Positions 40,301 through 52,300 of a stretch of DNA of 64,000 bases are shown in pieces. Both the position numbers and the translations under genes were made by a program. Position 1 is the first letter of the stretch; every line of letters begins with the position of its first letter. The stretch covers positions 7,317,001 through 7,381,000 of the forward strand of contig JAFREQ010000040.1 in NCBI GenBank assembly GCA_025331565.1, given 5' to 3'. The notes beneath the pieces were generated by a model. That model saw nothing but the letters and a program-made list of their open reading frames with translations, made no database searches and was not told the DNA's origin. This stretch comes from Holacanthus passer (taxonomy: Eukaryota > Chordata > Actinopteri > Pomacanthidae).

Positions 40301-43300
40301 CTACTTGTGAAAAATATATACAACTATGTTCTTTAACTTACGGTTGACAAACTGTTGCTCCTCGTGGGAGATTATGCTGGTCAGATGAGCCCCATGCATG
40401 CGACACTCTCTCTCTGCTGTGTCCCAGTTTCTTCTGTTCGGGAAGTACTTGTAGCAATGGCCCTGGAACTTATGCCAGCCATAGTCACACATTTCCGTAT
40501 CTGATGGGACAGAAAGCAAGAGGGAATAAAAGGTATAGGTATGAGGTATGTAAGAAAAAATGATTTTCAAAAGATCAACAGACATGAAATGCATTAAGAT
40601 TTTCAGAGGACAAACTTTTAGCTGTTTCTATCATTCGTGCATCTATTTACTCCAACACCTTGATACTCATGACATTGTCTAATCTACTGCATCTACAGCC
40701 TCCTAACACCTGAGAATACTGACCCTTCAGGCTTCCTGTTATCTCTGACTACTGTCTCTAATCAAGATGAAAGAGGAACAATGTGATGGATTAGTTCCTA
40801 CAGCCTCTACCATCAGCACTATAAGGATGTGGTGGCAAAACAAGAAGAAATTCAATTAAATGTTCTTCACAGAAATTCAGACATGCACAACTAAATCTGA
40901 AAAATTAAGATTCCAAATCACAGTTATTAATTCATGGACTATGAGTTATGCAACAAATTTCTGTCAAACCCAGAAACTTGAGATGTGATCAGATTTTAAA
41001 AGGGTTTTTCCTAGGTGAGGTGTTAAAATATCTCCTTAATACCAACTCCATTTTTACCCAACCAATGGTGTGTGTATGGCAGCCTCATACAACTTAAGCT
41101 ATCGCAAAGGGCTCATCTTTCCAAATTGAGGCTTTCAGGAATAATCCAGATGCTGCAGATAAACGCATTAGATGTCATAACACTCCCTGAAATCTAAGTC
41201 ACATGTTTTTCCTTTGTCCAGAACTACATACCTATTGGGATGGGCTTTTTTACAACCACAGTCCTCAACTTCAACTCACAACCACATCCACTGATAGCAA
41301 CTTTTGAAAGCCCTAACGAAACATTTGCAATCAACTCCAAACAAAAACAAATAATTGCATTGACATCTCTCATAGCCAGACGTAACATACTGTTACACTG
41401 GAACACTGCCAAGAGTCCTTTCACATCCCAGTGGCTTTGAGATGTGTTTTTTTTTATAAAACTTGAGAACTTGCATCATGTAGGGGTTAGTAAAGTTACT
41501 GCGTCTATTTGTTGTTTTTATTATCAATGTTACTGTCATTATTACTATTTTTGTTACTTGTATTTTATTTTTTGTACAAATGTCTGTAATTTTGGAAAAT
41601 CTCCAAAGTATACTGTCACCATTCAGACACATTGTGCACCACGCCTCCTCTCCAGCTTCCAAACATTAACAGACAAAACAGGGGCAGAATCTTTCTCTGG
41701 GTTGTTCCTCTTCAAGTTACTTTTTCTCCCTTTCTCCTGGCAAAACTTTTTAAGACAGCAGCTGCGTCTGAGTACACAATCTGGGTGTGCTTCACTGATG
41801 AGTGATCCCAACGAAATTTAGGGTGTAGACATTGGTCAAGAGGAATCAGCCGAGGCAGATGATGCCCTGGGTTCAACACACTTGGGATAAAAGTGGGGAA
41901 ACTGAAACGGGGAAAAGTAAAATTATGGGGATATGGGAACTTCAGAATAGATTCATCCACATTATTCCAGAAATGCCTTGTGTAGATAAGTTTGGTACTC
42001 AGGAACTTCAGTGAAATTAAGAAAGTGACTAGAAGTCTCGCAAACCTGAAGTGTGCACAACATCTGACAAGGCACTAAGTGCTGAACGTCTGAAATAAGA
42101 TACACTGAAAATGTGTAAGCTGTCTGTGTGTCTGAAACTTGTGGAAACTAAAGCTCGAGGGTGATTGAAGTAACCCATGAATGTATTATCAGACAGGACA
42201 AGCATTCAGGCAGAAACAGACTTTGATCGTGCTGATGAGATAAATATGGTGTTTATGACTCAGCTAATGGAGAAACCTCAGGCATTTTTTTTCCCCTGGC
42301 TTATTTCCCAGGAAATCAGGTGAGTGATTTCATTAGGTGTCTAAACACATTATCAAATGCAATACCAGCAATTATTTATTCCATAATGTCATATTAAAAT
42401 GGCTTTAAAATGTGTTGAGACAGTTTAGATGGATGGTTGGAACCAGTTACAACACTAATGAAATGAAAGGTATTTATTAACCTGAATCAGAGCGCTCAGA
42501 CAGAAGTTGACGAAACAGTCCATCAAATTAAGAACACACTTACCCTCCTCACAATACTGGCCAGAGTAGCTCGGGAGGCAGACACATGTGAAGGAAGCCA
42601 GCCCATCAACACATGTACCTCCATTGCGGCACGGACTTGACTGGCACTCATCAATATCTACAGAGTAAACGGATATAATGAATAGAAATAGAAAAAAAGA
42701 CAAACAACTCCGAGTCCATGCTACATTAAAACTAGTCTATTTGATACTTCTTGGGTGAAAGTTAAGGCAGTGAGATCCTGTGAGAGGAACAGCATCCTAC
42801 CTGCTTCACAGCGTTCACCGCCGTAACCAGGAGGGCAGTTACATTTAGAGATGCTGCCAGTCTTGAAGCAAGATCCTCCATTCAGGCAAATGTTTTCTGA
42901 GCACGAGTAAACTTCTGTTTAGAGATTGAAAAAAGCAAAATGAAAGTTTTTTAAATGGAAATTCATTCTGATCCTACACATTTTGTTGTATTACAGTGAA
43001 AGTCAACTGAGGAAACATACCTGGAATTTCAACAGTCTCGCCAATGATGGTGTGCCCCAAATCGAGTCCCGTGTCAGGTAGCACAGTTGTTTCCTTCCCT
43101 GTTTGTAGTGGCTCTCCTCCAGTGAGTGATGGAGGTGTAGTTGTGTCACTGTCCAGTTTATTATCCAACCCAGAAAAAGAGGATGACTGAGTGGTGGCTA
43201 CAGATCCAACTGACACTGGCTGGTTTTGTGCTTGAGCTTGTGTCATTGTTGTATACTCTATATGGGTCCTTGTGGGTATTTCAGTGCTATCAACATTGGC

Positions 43301-46300
43301 GTCCTCCATCTTCGGAGCGGTGGTGGCATTTACCTTGAATACAGTCCGGATTTCATCTGGGGATAAAGACTGTTGCTCCATATTGTTCATCTTTGGTTTC
43401 TTTGTAGTCATCATGTCTCCAGACTCACTTTCAGAACCGACAGAGAAACTCTCAGAACTGACTGACCCACTTTCAGCCCCGAGGCTAAGATCGGTGGGTG
43501 GCTTAGTCGTGGCAGATATAGGCGCAGAGGTGATGTTCTCAACCTCATCAACATCCAGTTCAGCAGTGCTTGCTGTGGACATGCTTTCTTCTGAGCTGCT
43601 GGTGCTTTCTGAGCCGCTTTCAGAAGTAGAGGTGGATGCTGCACTGACGTTAGCTGAGGCAGAGGGCAAGAAAGTCATAGCTGCCGCTGCTACTTCAGGT
43701 GACTTGGTTGCCTTTTCTTCTGAGCCACTTTCACTACTGCTTGCTGAGTCAACAGGTTGACTCTCAGATGTTTGAGAAACAACAGGTGGTGTAGTAATGA
43801 ACACTACTGCTTCTCTTTCTGTTGTAGTTACAGGGTTTTGTGGAACTGCTTCAACTATGTCAGGGTTGTTATAATCCGGGAGTTCATAATCATAGTCATC
43901 TGTACCTGAAGATGATTCAATCTTTGTTGTTGAAAAGTGATCAACAACAGGTTCAACTGTTCCATCTTCCACTGAAGAAGATACAGCTTCGGCCACCAAA
44001 GAAGAGGAGGCAGGCACAGTTGTTGATTCAGTAATCTGGTTTGTCTCATGACTTGTAAAAACAGGGTTAGTTGTGTTCAGAGATACATCCTGAGAGGACA
44101 GATCAGTTGGAGGGCGATGCGTTAGTGCAATCTCTGACCTGGCTTGTTCAAATGACTTTGGGGGAGTTGTTAGGTGTTGTTCAGGTGCAACTGTTGCAAC
44201 ATATTGCACCATAACATCAGGGTGTGATGCTGCTGATGCTGAAAGGACACTTGAAGTAGATTCATTGGAAATGTGTTCAGTTGGCATTGTGGTGACAACT
44301 ACTTTGGTCTCTGAGCTTGCAAGTTTTGGAGTTGTATATTCAATCCCAGTAGGCTTTGTCCCTTCAGAATCTAGTGTTTCATCTGTAGGATGTGAAGTTA
44401 TTGCAGCATCAGTAGATGTTTCATGTCCTTCACTGTCTTTGTCTGTGCTACCTTCAGCATCAGTTGAAATTTCTTTGGTTATAGGTGCATGGCTTGATCC
44501 TTCAGTTGTCTCATCTTCCAGTGATGTGGATGTAACTCCAGTCTGGGGAGTCACATCACTAGGTTCAAACTGCTGACTTGACTCCTCACTGGGTAACATT
44601 GAGCTGGTTGTGGCCAACACAGTCTTCTCAGAAGAGATGTCAATATGTGGATGATGAGTGAATGTAATCTCAGACCTGGCCTGTTGGAAGGACACTTCAG
44701 ATGGTGTCGTATCTGGTTCTGGGACAAAAGTGGTGACAAACTGAACCATCACATCAGGCTTTGAAGTTATTTGTAGAGAAGACACTGTGGATGTAGAACT
44801 TGATTCTTTTGTAGATGTAGAGGTCATGTGGTCCCTTGTGCTCTCTTCATGTGCTGGAGTTGACGTCGGTCCATCGGCAGGAGATGAAACTGTTTCTGAC
44901 GATGCTTTCTCTGCCTCTGTGGTTATCTCACTTGTTTGAGTTTTATCCTCTTGGGTCATTGTAGTGACCCTGATTGAGCTCGTGGACATGGTAGTGGCTG
45001 GGGTGCCCTGAGGTGTGGCTGTCTCTTCACTGGATGTCTCCATACTAGAAACATCTTCCACAGTTGATGGTTTTGAAGTGGACACTAAATACTGAGAGGG
45101 TGTTGAAGCTAACAACAAATCAGTGGCTGAGGTTGGTTGTAAAGTTACTGGTGTGGGAGAAAAGGAGGTGGCACTATCAGTCCCTGAACCCTCTGGTTCT
45201 TCTGTTACCTCAAACTTTTGTGTCATTGTAACTGCTGTGACACCTCCAGCTTCCTCTGTCTGGATGGTTGGGTAAAATGAAGAGGAGGGAACTATGGAGA
45301 TTGTATCTGCATCAATGATAGAATTATCTTTGGGGAAAACCTCAGGGGTTGGCCTGCCTTCCCTTACACTGTCTGTAACACCAGAAAACAGCTCATCTTC
45401 ACCATTTGCATCCCCTGTGAATATGATGGTTGTGCTGGTTGATGGTTTAGACACATGCAGGACCATGGTAGGTGTTTGTTCAGTTAGGTCAGTCTTGGTC
45501 TTGGCTTGGCTGCTACTAGGAGTGATGATCTCGACCTGTTGGTCTGTAACACTATGATACATAATTGAGGGAATGGGGGTGGACATCGATGTGAATCCAT
45601 CTTTCTTTCCATGTTCACTGCTAGTGCTTACTGTGGTGAAGTCAACAGTTGTCTGATCACTAACTAAGGCTCCAAGTGTGTGGGGGGGCATAGTTGTATA
45701 AGAAGATTGCCTTATGTCCTCAACTTCAGTAATGTCACTTTTCCCAGTGCTTGAAACAGGAGGCTCTGTTGCCTCAGACATGATGGGACTTTCTGTATCG
45801 AGTGTAACATCACTCTCCTGTGAGGAAACCTGCTCATCAGAGGTTGGTGTAACTGAAACAAAGGTTTCGGTTTCACCTGTTGCTTCTCCAAAAGTGATGC
45901 TCTCTATCACTGGTGACTTTGAGGTGAACATCTCAGTGGTTTGATCAGTAGAACTCTCTTCCTCTGTCAAAGTAAAGTCTGGACTGGGCTTCTCAGTGCT
46001 GTAGAAAGTAGAAGCTGCAGTTGCAGCAGATTCTGGAATATCAGATTTTCCAAGTTCATGCAATGCTGTTGTTGTTTTAGGTTTCTCTGTGCTGAACATG
46101 GAAGAGTCAGCAGAAGCAATTTCATGAGATGCTGCCGTTATTGTTGGTTTACTTGTGCTGAACACTGAGGACACAGTACCGTCCACTTTAGTAAATACAT
46201 CAGTGGTATTGTCACCTGAACCGGAGTCCAAACTTTCCACAATATCCGATAAACCTGAAGATGTAATGAAAGTGACAGCAGGAGACTCTGTGCTAAAAAC

Positions 46301-49300
46301 AGTTGAAGATGACACAGAGGATGTTTGAAAGAACATATCAGCTGAGCTATCCTGAATTGGTGAAGTGAGCATTTTTGGAGACATTGCTGTTGGCTTTTCA
46401 GTGCTGTAAAGAGAAGAATCTGTGGTGGCACTAGGTTTATGTGTAATAACATCTTCAGTGGACTTATCTGTTGTTTGTTCACTTGCACTACTGACAGCAA
46501 CAGCACTTGTAGACAAAATGATTTGTTTTGTAGCTGTTACAGTAGTGGACACTACATGAGAACTTGTGACTGTGCTTGAAGGCTCCAAAGACTCCCTGAC
46601 ACTCCCGACACCTGAACTGTCTTCCTCAACATCAGAGTCATCTGTGCTGACTCCACTGCCCTGCTCAGTGATGTAAATCTCAGTACTTGCCATGTGTGGA
46701 GTTTGTGTTGATGACATAAATTCCTTGGTAAACTGTATGCTGGAATGAGCCGATGATGCAGCATTTAACATGTCAGATGTGCCCTCTGTCTCATCTGTTT
46801 CAGTCTCATCAGTGGTCACAGAAAGTTCATGCTGGGGTTTTGTGGTAGCCACAATTAATGCCTCTGTACCAGATCCATCTGTACTTGAATCTGAATCATC
46901 CTCTTCACCTGAGTAACCAGAGCTCTCTGTGTCAATGAAAGTAGGAGTTTCCGTTAAGGTAAGCACTGTGACACTGGGGATTGCCATGGGTTGAGAGGTT
47001 TTAAGTGTATAGGGACTTGTTGTGACAGTTGTAAAATCCGTATTACTTGAACTTTGTTCCTCAACAAATGTGGATGTAATTGATGATGTAAAATCACTAC
47101 TTCCTGACTCAGACACTGATGCTGTCATTGAGTCAATTGGGGTAGAAAACTGGGTAGCATCTGTAGACTTGTCTGTAATGAACTGTGGTGAGGATTGGGT
47201 TGATGATTCCACACCAGGCTGTGATGTGCTCTGAGTCTCTGTTATCTGACTTTCATCTGTTGCTGCAGAGAATGGGAATTTGCTTTGAGATTCACTGGAG
47301 GCAGTTGGTGTGGGTTTCTCAGTGCTGTACACAGAAGAAGCTGCAGTTACATGAGATTTTAAAACATTGCTTGTTTCAGTTTCAGGTGATGCTGTTGTCA
47401 ATAATGGCTTCTCTGTGCTAATCATTGAAGACACAGTGGTAGCTGTGCTTGCTGTTGCTTTTGTGGTAACCTCTGCAGGAGTGTCTGATGTTTCATCTGT
47501 TGCAGTGCTCTTTGCTGTTTCTGCAAATGCTGCCGCTGGTGTCTCTGTACTAAACATAGAAGACATAGGAGTAGTGGCAATGTCAGCTGAACCCTCTTCA
47601 TCAGTGAATAATGACCTTGAGTTTGTGGTAAAAGCAGTGTTAGTTGGCTCTTCAGAGCCTTCTTCGGGCACTGTGCTAGCTGAAACTGCTGTGGGGTTTT
47701 CAGTACTGTGCAGCGATGAACTGACATCTGTTGTTGAACCTGAAACTGCTACATGTGCACTTGCAACAGTCGTTGTCACAGGTTTCTCTGTGCTGAACAT
47801 AGAAGATGATGAGATGATGGTGGGAGAAAGAGAGAGCGATTCCTTCGTGAACATATTATCAGGAGTTTGACTTCCACTAATTTCAGTAGTTGGGATAGAG
47901 TCTGTTTCAAGAGTCACTGTGTCCTTTCCTGTGCTCTTTTCTGTGTCAGGTGAAATACGTGTAGAAGCTGCCGTAACTACAGATTCTGAAATATCACTTC
48001 TTTCAGTTGATGTTATTGTTACTGCTGGTTTTTCTGTGCGGAACATTGAAGAGATGGTGCTTGATGTTTTGCCAGCAGTATTGGTAATTTGATCAGTAAA
48101 CTCAGTCTCATCAATAATAGGAATTGATGGCAATGTGGGGCCTTGAGACGTAGTAACTGTTTCCTGTGAGCTGCCAATAACTATAGCTGAGTGGCTGTTT
48201 GGTTCCACTGCTTGGTCTGTAGTTTGCAAAAATGACAAGGCAGAAGACTCTTGTGTTAATATTTCAATTGTTTGCCCAGTTGAGCTGTCTTCTTCGGTCA
48301 AAGTGATTGTAGAAGTTGTTTCAAATTCATCAATGATCGGGATAACTGTGGTTAAAAGTATTTCAGGATGTCGTGAAATTGTAATGCCTGTGACAGGAGA
48401 AAGGGAGGGGTGACTTGTAACAACACTGTCTTGGTCTGTAACTGCCAGTGCAGTTGGCTTCTCTGTGCTGAACAGTGAGGAGACTGTCGGAGCTGCTGTA
48501 TCACTGCTTGTTATCTCAGTAGTCCATTCATCTGAACTTTCCTCATCTGTTGTTTGGAAAACAGAACTTGTCTCTGCTGATACAGAGGCTTTCTCAGTCT
48601 TACGTGTGCTTGCAGTTTCTTCTGTTTCAGGTGTCACTGATGTTGGTCTCACAGTACTGTGGAGCGAGGAAGCTGTTGTAAAAGCTGTTTTTAACGTGTC
48701 ACTTGTTTCAGACATCTGACTCAACGTGTCCTGGGTTGGGTCACCTGAACCATCTTCATCTCCTGGAGATGAAACAGAGCTTTCCTCCATTTTGCCACTG
48801 AAAGGAGTTACTGAAGGGTGACTTGTGACGCCACTGTCTTGGTCTGTAACTACCAGTGCTGTTGGCTTCTCAGTGCTGAACAATGAGGAGGCTGTCGGAG
48901 CCGCCGTGTCACTGCTTGACATCTCAGTAGTCCGTTCACCTGAGCTCTCCTCATCTGTTGTTGGGAAAACAGAACTTGTCTCTGCTGTGGCAGAGGCTTT
49001 CTCAGTCTCACTTGTGCTTGCAGTGTCTTCTGTTTTGGGTGACAATGATCTTGGTCTCTCTGTACTGTAGAGTGATGAATCCACAGTAACATCTGGCTTT
49101 GAAGTAACACTTGTTTCAGTTTCATCTGATCCTGTCACTGATGGACTCTCAGTGCTGAACATTGAGGAAACAGTAGTGGCCAAAATCAATGACTCTGCAG
49201 TCAAATCAACACTGCTGTCTCCAGAACGTTCAGGTTCAGTGCTCGTCAAATCTGACAATGATGCTGTTTCAGGACTCACGCTTGATCCACTGAGGGAAGG

Positions 49301-52300
49301 ACTGGACTCCACCATTGTACTTTCACTGCTAATAACATCATCTATAATGTCAGTGGATGATGTAACAGAGGCCAGACTTGGAGACAGTGTTGCTGAGCTT
49401 GCAGGTGTGTCATCAGAGATTGCAGAAACTGATGGCTGTCCTGTAAGTGATGGCATGGTTGTCTTTTCTGTTTCAAGACTTCCTGTTGTTCCAGATGACA
49501 CTGCTGTTGGTGCCACAGTGCTGAAGAGAGACGATGTAACTGCGACAGAGGAGGTCTGAGTGAACGTGTCCTGGGTTGGGTCGCCTGAGCCATCTTCATC
49601 TGCTGGGGTCAGAGTGGAACTTTGTTGTGTCAGACCAGTAACAGGAGAGACTGAGGGCTTCTCTGTCTGATGTGTGACAGCACTGTCTTGGTCTGTAACT
49701 GCCAGTGCTGTTGGCTTCTCTGTGCTGAACAGTGAGGAGGCTGTCGGAGCTGCCGTGTCACTGCTGGACATCTCAGTAGTCTGTTCACCTGAGCCCTCTT
49801 CATTTGTTGTTGGGAAAACAGAACTTGTCTCTGCTGTTACAGAGGCTTTCTCAGTCTCACCTGAGATTGCAGTTTCTTCTGTTTCAGGTGACACTGATTT
49901 TGGTCTCTCTGTACTGGAGAGTGATGAAGCTGTACTAACATCTGGCTTTGAAGTAACACTTGTTTCAGTTTCATCTGATCCTGTCACTGATGGACTCTCA
50001 GTGCTCAACAATGAGGAAACAGTAGTTGCCAAAATCAATGACTCTCCAGTCAAATCAACACTGCTGTCTCCAGAACGTTCAGGTTCAGTGCTCGTCAAAT
50101 CTGACAATGATGCTGTTTCTGGACTCACGCTTGATCCACTGAGAGAAGGACTGGACTCCACCATTGTACTTTCACTGCTAATAACATCATCTATAATGTC
50201 AGTGGATGATGTAACAGAGGCCAGACTTGGAGACAGTGTTGCTGAGCTTGCAGGTGTGTCATCAGAGATTGCAGAAACTGATGGCTGTCCTGTAAGTGAT
50301 GGCATTGTTGTCTTTTCTGTTTCAAGACTTCCTGTTGTTCCAGGTGACATTGCTGTTGGTGTCTCAGTGCTGAAGAGAGACGATGTAACTGCGACAGAGG
50401 AGGTCTGAGTGAACGTGCCCTGGGTTGGGTCACCGGAGCCATCTTCATCTGCTGGGGTCAGAGTGGAACTTTGTTGTGTCAGACCAGTAACAGGAGAGAC
50501 TGAGGGCTTCTCTGTCTGATGTGTGACAGCACTGTCTTGGTCTGTAACTGCCAGTGCTGTTGGCTTCTCTGTGCTGAACAGTGAGGAAGCTGTTGGAGCT
50601 GTCGTACTCTTGCTGGACATCTCAGTAGTCCGTTCACCTGAGCTCTCCTCATCTGTTGTTGGGAAAACAGAACTTGTCTCTGCTGTTACAGAGGCTTTCT
50701 CAGTCTCACTTGAGATTGCAGTTTCTTCTGTTTCAGGTGACACTGCTGTTGGTCTCTCTGTACTGTAGAGTGATGAAACCTCAGTAACATCTGGCTTTGT
50801 AGTAACACTTGTTTCCAGTTTCATCTGATCCTGTCACTGATGGACTCTCAGTGCTCAACAGTGAGGAAACAGTAGTGGCCAAAATCAATGACTCTCCAGT
50901 GATATCAACACTGCTGTCTCTAGAACGTTCAGGTTCAGTGCTCGTCAAATCTGACAATGATGCTGTGTCAGGACTCACGCTTGATCCACTGAGGGAAGGA
51001 CTGGACTCCACCATTGAACTTTCACTGCTAATAACATCATCTATAATGTCAGTGGATGATGTAACAGAGGCCAGACTTGGAGACAGTGTTGCTGAGCTTA
51101 TTAGTGTGTCATCAGAGATTGCAGAAACTGATGGTTGTCCTGTAAGTGATGGCATTGTTGTCTCTTCTGTTTCAAGACTTCCTGTTGTTCCAGTTGACAT
51201 TGTTGTTGGTGCCTCAGTGCTGAAGAGAGACGATGTAACTGCGACAGAGGAGGTCTGAGTGAACGTGTCCTGGGTTGGGTCACCTGAGCCATCTTCATCT
51301 GCTGGGGTCAGAGTGGAGCTTTGGTCTGTCAGACCAGTAACAGGAGAGACTGAGGGTTTCTCTGTCTGATGTGTGACAGCACTGTCTTGGTCTGTAACTG
51401 CCAGTGCTGTTGGCTTCTCTGTGCTGAACAGTGAGGAGGCTGTCGGAGCTGCCGTGTCACTGCTGGACATCTCAGTAGTCTGTTCACCTGAGCCCTCTTC
51501 ATTTGTTGTTGGGAAAACAGAACTTGTCTCTGCTGTTACAGAGGCTTTCTCAGTCTCACTTGAGATTGCAGTTTGGTCTGTTTCAGGTGACACTGATCTT
51601 GGTCTCTCTGTACTGTAGAGTGATGAAGCTGTACTAACATCTGGCTTTGAAGTAACACTTGTTTCAGTTTCATCTGATCCTGTCACTGATGGACTCTCAG
51701 TGCTCAACATTGAGGAAACAGTAGTGGCCAAAGTCGATGACTCTGCAGTGAAATCAACACTGCTGTCTCTAGAACGTTCAGGTTCAGTGCTCGTCAAATT
51801 TGACAATGATGCTGTTTCAGGACTCCCGCTTGATCCACTGAAGGAAGGACTGGACTCCACCATTGTACTTTCACTGCTAATAACATCATCTATAATGTCA
51901 GTGGATGATGTAACAGAGGCCAGACTTGGAGACAGTGTTGCTGAGCTTATTAGTGTGTCATCAGAGATTGCAGAAACTGATGGTTGTCCTGTAAGTGATG
52001 GCATTGTTGTCTCTTCTGTTTCAAGACTTCCTGTTGTTCCAGTTGACATTGCTGTTGGTGCCTCAGTGCTGAAGAGAGACGATGTAACTGCGACAGAGGA
52101 GGTCTGAGTGAACGTGTCCTGGGTTGGGTCACCTGAGCCATCTTCATCTGCTGGGGTCAGAGTGGAGCTTTGTTCTGTCAGACCAGTAACAGGAGAGACT
52201 GAGGGCTTCTCTGTCTGATGTGTGACAGCACTGTCTTGGTCTGTAACTGCCAGTGCTGTTGGCTTCTCTGTGCTGAATAATGAGGAGGCTGTCGAGGCTC

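Noticed and set aside
43272..43760. Other + strand frames opposite the GAG exons (also 47367-47870, 62289-62750).
   Set aside because: They mirror the coding strand codon bias and match no family.
49674..50408. Long + strand open frame (244 codons), with a twin at 53479-54213, opposite GAG-beta.
   Set aside because: Antisense shadow of the Ser/Thr-rich repeat codons. It recurs because the repeat recurs, and it shows no domain or separate start context.
50781..50824. Reading the two giant GAG frames as two separate genes.
   Set aside because: They overlap within one repeat unit, differ by a single extra base, and share one acceptor at 57394 and one donor at 43021.
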